Positions 33,950-44,130 of a DNA stretch of 64,000 nucleotides are shown piece after piece. Under the pieces are notes generated by a model. The model did not search any database, had not been told where the DNA came from, and saw nothing but the letters and a program-made list of their open reading frames with translations. Position numbers and translations under genes: made by a program. The stretch is from Blastocystis hominis (Eukaryota; Sar; Bigyra; Opalinata; Blastocystidae): assembly GCF_000151665.1 (NCBI RefSeq), contig NW_013171815.1, positions 1,129,153 through 1,193,152 of the forward strand. Reading direction: 5' to 3'. Positions within the stretch are counted from its first letter, which is position 1. Each line of letters starts with the position of its first letter.

Positions 33950-34560
33950 ATTGATATAATAATTGTATTGGACTGTGATAATACTAAAGAATGAAGTATC
34001 ATCTATTTCATGTAGTGAATCAATTGAAAACTATCAATATCAATAGTAATTCGTTCACTCAGAAAAAGAATTGATTTAGAAATGATAAATCGAAATCATT
34101 CCACACACTGAATACTTAATCATTGAAATCCATTCACATTGGTACAATCGAAAGTGCTTCGTTCGATGTCTATTCTATATCTTTTGTGATCAGAAGTATT
34201 GATATGATACAGAATACATAATAATTAGATCTTTCAAATCCGTGATCCATTACATGTGGTAATTATGTGTTTGCTGCTTCCTCGTCAACTATTTTCAAAA
34301 GTATTGAATGAATATGAATGAAATAATATTCTAAATCTTCCATCATTACAATCCATTCAACTCGGTCTTGCAGTATTTTGTGGACAAAATAAAGATGGCT
34401 CAAGTTCATCATGTGTGCCTAATAATAATAATAATAAGAAGAAGAAGAAGATTATTATGATTTGAAATGATTGTATGCTGATCTTCCAATGCTAAAAACG
34501 AATGATTCAAAAAATAAAGATACATTACCCATTCTTGTCGTTCAGTGACATTGGAAAGTA
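33950..34560 (+). pseudogene. Degenerate LRR gene fragment
   Basis: Plus-strand pieces match the LRR gene 2 repeat but are broken by stops and frameshifts: LKTININSNSFTQKK (intact copy: LKTIRIGSNSFTKHK), SLKSIHIGTIESASFDVYSI (intact: SLKSLRIGIIGKTSSNFYYG), CGNYVFAASSSTIFKSI and SITIQLG-like text after 34340. The order of pieces follows the intact gene, so this is a decayed copy of the repeat and not chance similarity. It ends with AAT and AAG trinucleotide runs at about 34423-34453. Confidence 0.6.
34423..34453. repeat. AAT/AAG trinucleotide runs
   Basis: About six AAT units pass directly into about five AAG units, inside the LRR relic. Confidence 0.85.
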
Positions 34561-34950
34561 GTACTATATAGCGCGTGTTTATATCTTCAAATACTTTAAG
34601 TGTTATTTTGCCATGTCTGTTCAAGAAGTTCGATTGAAATTTCTCTGAATAGTATTGTTAGATTGATTTCTATTCATTCTCGGATGTTTCTCTCATCCTC
34701 GTTGATCTTGCTCATATCAGGTAGTACTTCATCGTATTTCCATGTGATACAACTCCCACATTACTGAATTGTATTATATATATGTATTATTTCCATTTCC
34801 CAGTTTGATACTCTCAGATCCAAGATTGTACTCGTTGATTCCATTCTATCATCTCTCGAATCTTTTCTTTCCTATCTACACCCTTTACCCAAATTCAAGC
34901 TCTTTTCTATCATTCAAATCGCCACTCCTTTCTCTACCATTTCATTCATA
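34561..34950. other. Intergenic region
   Basis: No supported gene. The part from 34800 on is pyrimidine-rich (many TCT/CCT/TTT runs). Confidence 0.45.
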
Positions 34951-34958
34951 ACAAACAA
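34951..34958 (-). terminator. Polyadenylation motif of GT61 gene
   Basis: Minus-strand TGTTTGTT. A codon-initial T at 34963 lies exactly five bases upstream and would be the stop. Confidence 0.7.
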
Positions 34959-34962
34959 TCCA

Positions 34963-36803
34963 CGCCTTTTCTATAGTTACAGGATCACGATGATATTTGT
35001 TCTCAATTACATACAATCGAGCTTCCCACAAGTATTTTATTCCGTCATTCACACTCATATTAAAGTTCCGATCTCGGATTCCTTTATACTGGCATTCCGC
35101 ACTTTTATCCTCTGCATCCTTACACTCCGGACCTCTCTCTCCTCTGGACTTGAATACCACGCCCTTCACTCCAATCGCCCTCGCGAATCGCTGATAGCAC
35201 GACCAATACCAGTGAGGTGGATACGCTTCAATGAAATAGCTGTGTCTTGTCATGAAAAGCATGTTCGCCACGCCCGTTCCGTGAACCGCGAACAGCACAT
35301 CCGTTCCGATCATTTGCTTGATTCGCTGATCGACCGGTAGCTCTTCCAGCACAATATCGTCGTACGTGTACTACATCCCATGCACTCCAATCCGCCTACA
35401 TAGTCCAGCAGCTTCTGATTGATTCGCTGAACGAACTTGTCGTGGTTCTCGATCAACCGAATCGTCGGTCGCCGAACCAAAGTCAGCTTAAGCTTGCTGA
35501 TTCGTGAAGTGGGAGGGAAATAGTTCGCATAAACGTACGCAGAGGCGCGGAAGAAATCGGCGGACAGTTCCGTTCCGATGAACGAGCCGCTTCCTTTGGG
35601 CTCCCAGTTCCGAATAAACGTCTATCCATGATTCATTCGACGCATTCTGACGATGATTCGATCGCAGAGCAGGTTGTGATTCGCACTGAGCTCCGGATCG
35701 GTGTAAGGATGCAGCAGTGTGGGTCGATAATGCGACGGAAACATGCGGAGCAAAATGTCCAGCACTTGCCGATTCCACGCCGTAGGCACTTTTTCGCGCT
35801 GATTCGCCACAACCAGCAGGCGCTTGAACTAGAGACACACAGAGGGAGGAAGGAGTACGGCAGGGAATTGCTCTGGGTGGAGGGCGATAGAAGCGAGATA
35901 GGAAGTGCCCTCCAGAAACTGGTAAGCGTTCCAGACAGAGCGAGGATGAGCCACCAGCAAACCCAGCGGTGTGGAGGGGAATTGCTTGTGGGGAATGGTC
36001 TGCTGAACCAGTTTGTATGCATTGACTAGGATGCAGACCAACCAAAACCCGTACAATAAAAGTCTTTCCACTTGTATTTCGTTAGAAGGTCCGTGATTTG
36101 CTTCTCTGACTTCATGTACAACGTCACCTGACCGTTGCGGACGTTGACACACGCGTTCGACACAAATACATAGTTCTTTGTATCCATAAATCGACTGTAC
36201 CCGTTCGACCTACCTTTCAGTCCTCGCCAACATCGAAATACTCCTTCCAAAACTTCTCCAACTCACTTTCCAGCGTCCTAGGCCTTATTTACACTCCCGG
36301 AACAAACTTGGAGGCATTCGCGTAGATTCGACTTTGGATCTCAGAAATATCGTCGTACCAATCTTCCTTCAGAAAGTCAATCCCCATTTTATCCTCCCAC
36401 AACTCCCCTGTTTCATTATACACAAACTCCACCGGTTCATGCACTTTCTCGTCAAAGGCGTAGTCATAGGCCCAATTTGCAAACCGAGATTTCGCTATAT
36501 CTGGAACAACGTCTTCATGGGGCGTCTCTGTACTCGGGACGGAAAATAGCACTTCTTTCTTCGTGTCAAACCCCTTCGTAGAGTAAAAAACAACAGGAAC
36601 GTCATGTTTGCTAAACGCTCACCACTTTCCAGAATCCTATACACAAACACACCTTCCACTCTTTCTGGAGGCGCTGCCCATCTTTTGATCGTTTCCAGCG
36701 CTTTCTCCTCCACTTGTCCATAAATGAACAGCTTGAACTGATAAACCCAGAGAGCAGAGAGGATGGTGAAGATCACCAAGAAAAGAACCTGGTGAATTTG
36801 CAT
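34963..36803 (-). CDS. GT61/DUF563-type glycosyltransferase, type II membrane protein
   Basis: Family GT61 includes EOGT and plant xylosyl/arabinosyl-transferases of the secretory pathway. The ATG at 36803 gives MQIHQVLFLVIFTILSALWV, a short cytosolic end plus a membrane anchor. It is followed by a lumenal stem and KNYVFVSNACVNVRNGQVTL, an opening strand block seen in DUF563 proteins. The catalytic half has HPRSVWNAYQFLEG, GSFIGTELSADFFRASAYVY and IRLIENHDKFVQRINQKL. Near the end comes the family signature GTDVLFAVHGTGVANMLF (consensus D-V-x-V-G-x-H-G-A-x-L-T/A-N). At least seven short introns. The frame has no genomic stop at its motif: GCG is followed by T (34963) five bases before TGTTTGTT, giving TAA after ...VTIEKA. 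The start is 30 nt past the PSMB1 motif. Confidence 0.8.
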
Positions 36804-36832
36804 GACTTTAGAAATCTGCCAACTCCAGTTCA

Positions 36833-36840
36833 AACAAACA
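36833..36840 (-). terminator. Polyadenylation motif of proteasome beta-6 gene
   Basis: Minus-strand TGTTTGTT, five bases past the T (36845) that becomes the stop. Confidence 0.8.
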
Positions 36841-36844
36841 CAGA

Positions 36845-37675
36845 AATCTTTCCTTAATTCCATTACTTCTCTCTCGATCCCGTGAGCGGTTACCGTCAGA
36901 ATCTCCAACTGATCGCCTGTGTCCTTTTCTCTCTATCTCTCACACAGTCCAAAAGCACAATACCTCCGTTCCCGCAGTAAACACTTCCTTCATCAGATTC
37001 AGGGCTTCCTCGCGATCCAAGTCCACGTAGGGCTCGTTTCGGTTCTTCTTTGCTACACAGCTGTCAAGAATGGGAATGATGTGGCTTTGTGCAGAGCCCT
37101 GAACTGCGTACTTCATTAACTCGAACGAACCGATAGCGTCGTAGCTGTAAATAACCCCTTGACCTACTCTTGAGTTCAACCAGAGTGAATACCGTTTTCA
37201 TCCAATCCACAAAGAACGTTGAACGCATAGATCGGGAAAAAACGGCGATTGTATAGCGTGTTGCTCAGAAGAGCAGCTACGGCGCTTGTTGATATTTCTT
37301 CGCGATGATTATATTTGTATCTGATTATTAAACACAATTCTATTAGCAACTCTTTAATATCGTATTCCAGAGTTCGAAGTAAGGTTGTCATATCTGTCCA
37401 GCACCCAGCATTTCCCAATACACACACACTTGTGAGGGGATGCAAACGAGACACATTTCGACTCAGTATCTCATATCCTTGTGTTAGACGAGTATCAGCT
37501 GCAATTATTACATAATCTTTCCCAGCGATTGCTGCTACCGTACTGTACGATTATCCACTAGCAAAACCTTCTTACCCACCATTCATGTCATAAGGCTCAA
37601 ATTCGTTTCTTCTTACTTCGTGAATAGCTTTATTGCTCCTAAAGAATCACAGAACAATATTCAAATAACGTACAT
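36845..37675 (-). CDS. PSMB1: 20S proteasome subunit beta type-1 (beta-6); stop made by polyadenylation
   Basis: Non-catalytic beta-6 subunit of the 20S core. Recognisable blocks are NEFEPYDMNGG joined by a 31-nt intron to TVAAIAGKDYVIIAADTRLT (human GGTVLAIAGEDFAIVASDTRL), then CVLGNAGCWTDMTTLLRTL, SAVAALLSNTLYNRRFFPIY, NVLCGLDENG, GVIYSYDAIGSFE and LDREEALNLMKEVFTAG. The final exon is DTGDQLEILTVTAHGI followed by EREVMELRKD. Human beta-6 ends in LRKD. Here the next base is a T (36845), five bases before TGTTTGTT, and the genomic frame otherwise runs on into the GT61 gene. The start codon appears to be split by a 35-nt intron (37639-37673): AT at 37675-37674 and G at 37638, giving MSNKAIHEVRRN. 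Confidence 0.9.
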
Positions 37676-38217
37676 CTTTGTAGTTTATGAAGAAGAAAGA
37701 ATTGAATAGAAAAGCAGCCAAATTATGGAATTCCGAGAATGGAGAATGCGTTTGGAAAGCAAGGAATAGATAGTTTAAGGAAGAGTAGAGTGGAATTATG
37801 AGTTTTGGACATTATGAATTTTACATTTATCGAGTATATTTAAGTGATGAGTGATACACGTACTGTTTAAACCACTCATCCTATGCAAATGGTAATTAAC
37901 GAACGGAGCAGTGATAAGTAAGCGCATATATGTAGAGTGAACAGTGAAAACTGAGACACAATTCCTTTCTTCCAATCATCCCATTCCTCGCCATGAAAAT
38001 GGGATAACAAACTAGTGCGATTGGCATGAGAACCAGGTCGAATGGATTTGGAATTTGCTTCCAAAAACCCAGCATTTCAATCCTTCAATTCTGCGAATTC
38101 CCGTGATTCTCTCAGTCTCACTTATTCAGATTGAAATTCTTGATAAAAGAATATCAACCCTTGACTCAAAGAGTTGAACTAATTCCAGCAATTTGAATTC
38201 AATATTTTGTAAGGGTG
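37676..38217. other. Intergenic region
   Basis: Divergent spacer between PSMB1 and PP4. A 62-codon minus frame (37876-38064; HFHGEEWDDWKKGI) is interrupted upstream by a TGA and has no poly(A) motif. It may be the relic of a small gene but is not supported. Confidence 0.4.
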
Positions 38218-39273
38218 ATGTCTTTCGAGAGCAGTTTAGAAAGTCAAATAGAGAAGGTAAATTCTTGTTGTCTTGAATTTTCTGACATGCTAGTTACGCC
38301 GCTGCGAGCTGATTAGCGAGAAAGAGGTGGAGGAGCTTTGTGCGAAAGCAAAAGAAATCTTATTAAGCGAAGGAAATATCCGTGAGGTCCATACACCAAT
38401 TACCGTAGGTGGTGAGTGAGTAGGTTGTTTGAAGGTCTGCGGAGATATTCATGGCCAGTTTTATGATCTGCGCGAATTGTTCTTTATTGGAGGCGACATT
38501 CCTGATACGAATTACCTGTTTATGGGTGATTACGTTGATCGAGGCTATTATAGTATCGAGACGTTTTTGTTGCTTCTGGCTCTAAAAGTGCGTTATCCAG
38601 ACCGTGTGACTCTTCTTCGTGGCAATCATGAAAGTCGTCAGATAACCCAAGTGTACAGTTTTTACGACGAGTGTATGCGGAAGTATGGTACTGTGAATGT
38701 ATGGAAGCAGTGTGTGGACGTATTCGATTGTCTGAACCTTGGCGCGTTGATCGATGATCGCATTTTCTGTGTGCATGGCGGTCTTTCTCCCTCGATCACG
38801 ACTCTGGACGCGGTATGCGAGTGTGTTCGATGTGATGGATAGGCCCGCTCGATCAACCGCGTGCAGGAAGTGCCCCTGGAGGGAGGGATCTGCGATCTGC
38901 TGTGGTCGGACCCGGAAGAAGATGTGTCTGGATGGCGCGTGAGCTCGCGCGGATGCGGATACATCTTCGGAAGCGACGTGGTGAGCAAGGTAGGCGTGGC
39001 GTGGGGGGAGGAAAGGAGTAGTTCAACGCGGAAAACAACCTGAATCTGCTGTGCCGATCGCATCAGCTGGTGATGGAGGGATTCAAGTGGATGTTCAACA
39101 ACCAGCTCGTGGCGGTGTGGTCCGCGCCCAACTATTGCTATCGCTGCGGAAACATTGCGTCCATCATGGAGGTCGACGAGTATCTGCAGAGCACTTTCAA
39201 AACGTTCGACGCTGCGCCGCAGAGCGAGCGGAAGGAGCCTTCAAAGAACTTGCCGCCAGATTACTTCTTATAA
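38218..39273 (+). CDS. PPP4C: Protein phosphatase 4 catalytic subunit (PP4c)
   Basis: A PPP-family Ser/Thr phosphatase. The ATG at 38218 gives [13 protein letters not shown]; a 37-nt intron then joins [20 protein letters not shown], closer to PP4 ([22 protein letters not shown]) than to PP2A. A 30-nt intron joins [20 protein letters not shown]. All metal-binding motifs are intact: GDIHG, GDYVDRG, RGNHE, and HGGLSPS. After a 30-nt intron (38813-38842) come [30 protein letters not shown] and [12 protein letters not shown]. The C-terminus DYFL (TAA at 39271) is the canonical methylated Leu tail used for regulatory-subunit binding. Introns are 30-37 nt. Confidence 0.95.
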
Positions 39274-39313
39274 GGATGGAGAGGCTCGCTGGGTGTACTT
39301 GTGTTTGTATGCA

Positions 39314-39321
39314 TTGTTTGT
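39314..39321 (+). terminator. Polyadenylation motif of PP4 gene
   Basis: TGTTTGTT about 40 nt past the PP4 stop; a TGTTTGTA lies just before it (near 39301). Confidence 0.65.
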
Positions 39322-39381
39322 TGTCAGAACAATTACATTCATACTAATAAAAAGAGGAGTAGTAGCTAACAAAATAGTGAG

Positions 39382-40182
39382 ATGAAGCAAGTGGTCGTAG
39401 CATCGAAGAACCCATGCAAGGTAGAAGCATGCAAGAAGGCGTTTGAGCGTGTAAGAAAGCGATCGCAGGTGGTAATTGACTAGGTTTTCCCAAACGAGAC
39501 ATTTGAGTTTGTACCGTGCTCTTCAGATAGTGGTGTTAGTGATCAGCCATTTAGTGAAGAAGAAACAAGAAAGGGTGGCATTCTTCGTTTGATGGTGATC
39601 TGTAGGATCCATTAATCGTGTTAATGATGCACTACGGAAGTGGAAGGAAGATCACGACAATTTACCTTCCTTTGTTATTGGATTGGAAGTTTTTCTTCGG
39701 TTTTTTTCTTTATTGTAGGGAGGAGTAAAAAACGATGCGATTCCCCTCAATGACAAAGACTTTGAGGACAGTTTGATGTTGTTTGCCTGGATGGCCATTT
39801 ACTGCCCCGAAACCAATCGTTGGGGTAATGTATAATTGCACCATATTGATATTTAGGATTTGGAAGAACTGGTTCTTTCTACATTCCCCGAGAGATTGTC
39901 CGTTTGGTAAAAAGTTTGCATCAATATTTGTTGTCAGTATTGTAGGTGGCGTCGAATTGGGTGTTGCTGATGATCGTTACTTTGGAGTAAGGTTTTCTAA
40001 TTGTGACTAAGCAGTAGAGAGTAAATTCGGGCCAGCATTCCGGGTAGCAATGAGATTCTTCTCACATCATAGTACTGTTGGAATTCTGACAGACGAGATA
40101 GTGACACGCCGCGAGTATTATGAGCATGCGTTGATACTTGCGTTGATTCCTTTCCTTCATCCGGAAATGTATCCAATTGATT
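39382..40182 (+). CDS. Inosine/xanthosine triphosphatase (YjjX/DUF84 family); stop made by polyadenylation
   Basis: This family hydrolyses non-canonical purine nucleotides (ITP/XTP) and protects the nucleotide pool. The ATG at 39382 gives MKQVVVASKNPCKVEACKKA (consensus VVVASKNPVKI-A). After short introns come VFPNETFEFVPCSSDSGVSD, QPFSEEETRKG, SINRVNDALRKW and FVIGLEGGVKN (GIEGG motif), then FAWMAIYCPETNRWG, GFGRTGSFYIPREIVRLV and GELGVADDRYFG (GkELGd-md). The last exon TVGILTDEIVTRREYYEHAL...LALIPFLHPEMYPID matches the family tail (G-IG-LT...R...Y-AL-LAL-PF). The codon after Asp starts with a T (40182) five bases before TGTTTGTT at 40187. Without polyadenylation the frame would add about 22 unrelated residues. 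Confidence 0.85.
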
Positions 40183-40186
40183 CTTT

Positions 40187-40194
40187 TGTTTGTT
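40187..40194 (+). terminator. Polyadenylation motif of the ITPase gene
   Basis: TGTTTGTT; the stop-forming T is at 40182. Confidence 0.8.
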
Positions 40195-40262
40195 TAAGAG
40201 AACGGAATTTCCCCAGAATTTTGCCATTTCATTTCCCTAAAAACTATTAACACCAACGTAAA

Positions 40263-42449
40263 ATGGAAGAAGAGTACGATACGGATGCGTTCTCTATATT
40301 TGTGATATCGTTTCTGAGCATTTATCTGCTTATCGCTTCTGTGTTCATTTTCAAGCGATTGAGACGATTTTTTTCCAAAGAACCTCCGGTATTTTTTCGA
40401 TATTTTGATAATTAAATAGGTAGCATCAAAGAAGAAGGCGCAATTGGTCGAAGTGGAGGAAGTGGTTGTTGAGAGCCCGCTCACGACTGCATTCTGGGTG
40501 AATGTTGTTTTGGTGGTTATTTCACTTGTTATTATTTCGAAACTCCTTCAGAAGTCTGAGATTGAAGAACCTTCTTTGTTTGACCCTTATGCTACTCTAG
40601 GAATTTCTATTGGGGCAAGTGAACGCGCTATTAAGTCTGCATATCGAAAGATGGCAAAGATGTAGTCGGTATTTGTACTTGTCAAATAGATACCACCCTG
40701 ATAAGCGTACTGGAAGTGTCGACAAGTTCCGCGATATTGAGAAAGCCTATCGAATTCTTACTGATGAGATTGCCCGTTCTAACTATGAGCGTTACGGTAA
40801 TCCGGATGGTCCAAGCGCAGTGAAAGTGGGAATCGCCCTTCCCTCTTGGATGATGGAGAAAACTGGTAGCAAGTTGGTGATTATCGGCTATTTGCTGTTA
40901 ATGATCGTTGTGATTCCAGGTATTGTGTACTGCATGTAGGTGTTTTGTTCATCGCTTTGAGTCTAGCAAAAAGAACACAAACAAGGAAGAAAAACCTAAG
41001 GTGAACCAGGAAACGGTTCAGAATTATTACTCTGGAATTCAAGAATCAACTCCCATTCAGTGGGATCTCGCTTCCTTCCTGATGTTCTAGATGCATTCCT
41101 GAAGTGTTCGCTCACGCAGAGGAGTTGCTGCAGCTAATGCCGCAGCGTCCCTACGACAAAGAATTACTGCACTATCTGTACATTATGTGTCCGAAAACGG
41201 TCGTTGGCTCTCGAATGATGTTTAAACCGCACGTGTCGCTGGAAGACGCGAATAAAGACGCGAAGGCGTTTTCGTGGCTGAAGGTGAATATCTTGGTGCA
41301 TGCCTATCTGAACAATCTGGAGGTGATTCCGCAGCATCGCGAGGAGCAGCGTGTCATTCTTTCCAAGGCTCCTGAGCTGCTGAATGTGATGCTGCAGCTC
41401 GGAATGTACTCGCGTCAGAAAGGACGTCCGAGCAGTCTGAAGTTGATGAAGAATATTATTCAGTTCGAGCAGCATTTGTATCAGGGACTCTGGATCAATT
41501 CGTCGCCTTTGCTGCAGCTTCCTCACTTCACGGTGCAGGTAGGATTGAAAGATGAAGTGAACGGAAGGAAGCGAATTTGAACCGATCGAGAAACCGACAG
41601 AACGACTTGGTGGACTTTTTGCGAGCGGATCCGAAGAAATGGAAGGGACTCAGCCAACTGCTTGATGAGCAAGTGGAGGATATTAAGGAGGTGGCGCATG
41701 TGATGCCTCTTCTCTATGTGGAGGTAGGGGAGTCGATGGATTGTGAAGCGTAGCCTCATTTCGAAGTGGAAGACGAGGAGGATATTTTCGTGGGAGACAT
41801 CGTGACTTGCTCGGTGAAGATCGTTCATGAAAACTTGCTTCCTGCGAATGTTTCGGCCAAGGACGTGGCTGCTGGAACGGCGAAATGGAACGAGAGCGAA
41901 GAGAGCGAGGAGGAATCGGAGAAGACGGAGGAAGTGGAGGAAGTGAAGCCGAAGGTGGCAATGACGATCGATGAATTGGATGAAATGGAGGCTCGTGTGA
42001 AGCGATTGCATATCGAGCCTGGTGTGGTGTATTCGAAGAAGTAGGGGTATCGGAGAGGAGTGAATAGCAGCTTCCCGTTCAAGATCCACGAGCATTGGAT
42101 CGTGCTGCTCTCAGACGCAGAAGACAAAATCGCGTATGACTTTATCACATTGGCTGATCCCTCCGTGTTCTCGGAGCGAGTGATCGCTCGATTCCAGGTG
42201 CAGAAGGCCGGAAAGACCGTGTTCCACTTGCACTTCATGTGTCCTGTGTACATGGGACTGGATTTCACCGTGACTGCGACGCTGGTAGCCAAGCCTGAGT
42301 CGATGAAACCGAAAGTGGAGGTCAATCAAAAGGATCTTGATTTGGATAAGAAGAAGGGATTCATGGATGTAGGAAAGGTGAGATGGGGTGAGGAGTAGAT
42401 GTTGAATCAGGAAGGAGATGATGGTTGGGAGAGCAGTGACGAGGAGTAG
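40263..42449 (+). CDS. SEC63: SEC63-like ER translocation protein
   Basis: SEC63 is a J-domain membrane protein that recruits BiP to the SEC61/SEC62 channel. The ATG at 40263 gives MEEEYDTDAFSIFVI with a first membrane segment. After a short intron a second one follows (FWVNVVLVVISLVIISKLL), then the J domain DPYATLGISIGASERAIKSA...YHPDKRTGS with intact HPD, and a third membrane segment (LVIIGYLLLMIVVIPGIVYC). The cytosolic Sec63/Brl region includes VFAHAEELLQLMPQRPYDKE, LVHAYLNNLEVIPQHREEQR and GLWINSSPLLQLPHF. An acidic stretch follows (SEESEEESEKTEEVEEV), then the FN3-like end (FPFKIHEHWIVLLSDAEDK). The protein ends DGWESSDEE with TAG at 42447; the acidic C-terminus is where SEC63 contacts SEC62. 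Introns near 30 nt throughout. Confidence 0.9.
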
Positions 42450-42724
42450 GTTGATTCTATACAGTGAGGGAAAGTAGGGATATGGGGGATAAACAAATGG
42501 TAGGAAAACTGTTTTACAGAACTACTTGTTTTGTGATATAACAGGGATATCAAATGGTTGTCTGTGTGTTTGTTGGAAACAAGAATGAAAGAGTTGAGTG
42601 ATAGGATAGGATAAAATAGGATAGGACACTGAGTAGTAAGTAGTAAAACATGATGATGATAATAATAATAATAAAGATGGAATGAGATGGAATGAAATAG
42701 ATCACCAAAATACAAAAGAAAAAA

Positions 42725-42796
42725 GCCTCAAAGGAGGATCGAACTCCTGACCTTTCGCTTACTAAGCGAGTGCTCTACCGACTGAGCTATTGAGGC
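42725..42796 (-). tRNA. tRNA-Thr (anticodon AGT)
   Basis: A 72-nt cloverleaf on the minus strand: acceptor GCCTCAA/TTGAGGC (7 bp), D arm GCTC...GAGC, anticodon loop TTAGTAA (anticodon AGT, reads ACU and, as inosine, ACC/ACA), T arm AGGAG TTCGATC CTCCT. The first anticodon-stem pair is a C-A mismatch. No intron and no encoded CCA. Confidence 0.92.
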
Positions 42797-42915
42797 ACCT
42801 GTTTACCTTCCATATTATCATTATATCAGACCCACATATTTCTTTACTCATTCTATTTCACACTATTATTTACCGAGGAGAAAGATTCTCCACATTACTA
42901 TTTTGAATATACAAC

Positions 42916-43961
42916 ATGGATACCGTTTCTCTGCAGCGAATAGCTCAACAGAGCATTTCTCGCAGTTTTGGGGTGTTTAAAAGTCCAACGATTGATTCTG
43001 TGAAGGAAAAGTCAATTTCAAGCTATTTCACGGACCAGGGAAAGTACTTTGTTTTGGATGGTATTTGAATAGTAGGGATGTGAAAGCGATATTGGCGTTA
43101 TTCCCATTGGCTAAGGCAGAAGATAATAACCAGTTGTTTAGAAATGAATCATTTGCGAGTACTTGGAACATGTTGATGGAAGAGGAAGAAGTGGCGGTGA
43201 TGCGATGTACTTTTGGTTTTTATGAATGAAGGCTTAGTGAATACTATGAATCGATTAGCTTCGATTGCCTCTGAGAATAAGAAGTATCTGCTGTTGATGC
43301 GTTCTCGTTTTTCACGATCCAATATAGTTGGAGTGGATAAGAATTTGGGCAATGAGTAGGTTTGCTGTGTTTTGTTGAGTGTAGTGATGAGAGTGAAGAA
43401 TATGATGAATATGACTCGGAAGAATCAAATGAGAATGAAGAATATGACTCGGATGAATCATATTATTACTCTTCAGATTCGTATGAAGAATACCCACAGT
43501 CCAATGTATTGAATGAATCAAATGGCAAGAATCGAGAAGGAGAGAAGGAGAAAGAGGATGAAGAAGGAGACTATGACGATTATGAATATGATGATTATGA
43601 GTATAATGAAGAAGAAGAAGAAGAAGGAAGAGAAAAAGATCAAAAGACTTTTGTAGAACCTGCTGGAACCAGCGAACCTCTCCAGGTTCCAAATGTGAAT
43701 GAAGTGAACAAGAATGAAGAATACGACGACTATTACTATTATGATGATGATGACGAATATGATGAAGATGAAGAAGCTTTTGTAGAAGCGAATGGAGCGA
43801 ATGATCCCAGTGGAGAAGACTATGAATATAGCAGCTATGAGGACGAAAAGAACGGTCCGATTGAAGACGGCGATGATGATAATTATGATTCATACAGTGA
43901 AGAAGAAGAGTGGGAGGAAGCCCCTGCAGCCGCAACTTCCCAGCTTCCCATCAGGAAGTGA
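42916..43961 (+). CDS. Protein with very acidic Tyr/Asp/Glu-rich tail, function unknown
   Basis: The ATG at 42916 gives MDTVSLQRIAQQSISRSFGV. Three introns of 32, 31 and 29 nt (near 43042-43073, 43206-43236 and 43356-43384) join DQGK to DVKAILALFPLAKAEDNNQL, then LNTMNRLASIASENKKYLLL and RSNIVGVDKNLGN. From about 43385 to 43930 the protein is an uninterrupted low-complexity acidic region of roughly 180 residues rich in Tyr (for example DYDDYEYDDYEYNEEEEEE), ending in ATSQLPIRK and TGA at 43959. The N-terminal 130 residues look helical. No family is recognised; acidic tails of this kind occur in histone or nucleolar chaperones, but that is speculation. Base composition is skewed to GAA/GAT/TAT repeats, with a GAAGAA run near 43607-43625. 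Confidence 0.6.
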
Positions 43962-44056
43962 ACCGCTTCGCTGTGACCCAACGAGCATTTCAAATAAACT
44001 TCCATTGATTCAATCGTCCTAATGATCGTTTTTGTATTTGCTTTGTGTTTGGCATT

Positions 44057-44064
44057 TGTTTGTT
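44057..44064 (+). terminator. Polyadenylation motif
   Basis: TGTTTGTT about 96 nt after the acidic protein's TGA. Confidence 0.6.
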
Positions 44065-44130
44065 GAAAGGGATCAAATGTGTGTAAGAATATCCCCGAGG
44101 ATATAGTAAATAGCGACCATTACATTTTCT

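Noticed and set aside
27000-34600. CRISPR-like or transposon-derived array
   Set aside because: Repeat units are 1-1.4 kb coding LRR exons with introns; no terminal repeats, transposase or short spacers.
37876-38064. 62-codon minus frame with HFHGEEWDDWKKGI
   Set aside because: Looks protein-like, but it lacks a start in context, has a TGA upstream and no poly(A) motif; left as a possible relic only.
42060-42325. Antisense frames over SEC63
   Set aside because: No homology; the plus strand carries the conserved SEC63 end.
43073-43090. 15-nt intron in the acidic-tail gene
   Set aside because: A 32-nt intron starting earlier (GTACTTT...GTAG) restores the frame and fits the usual length.
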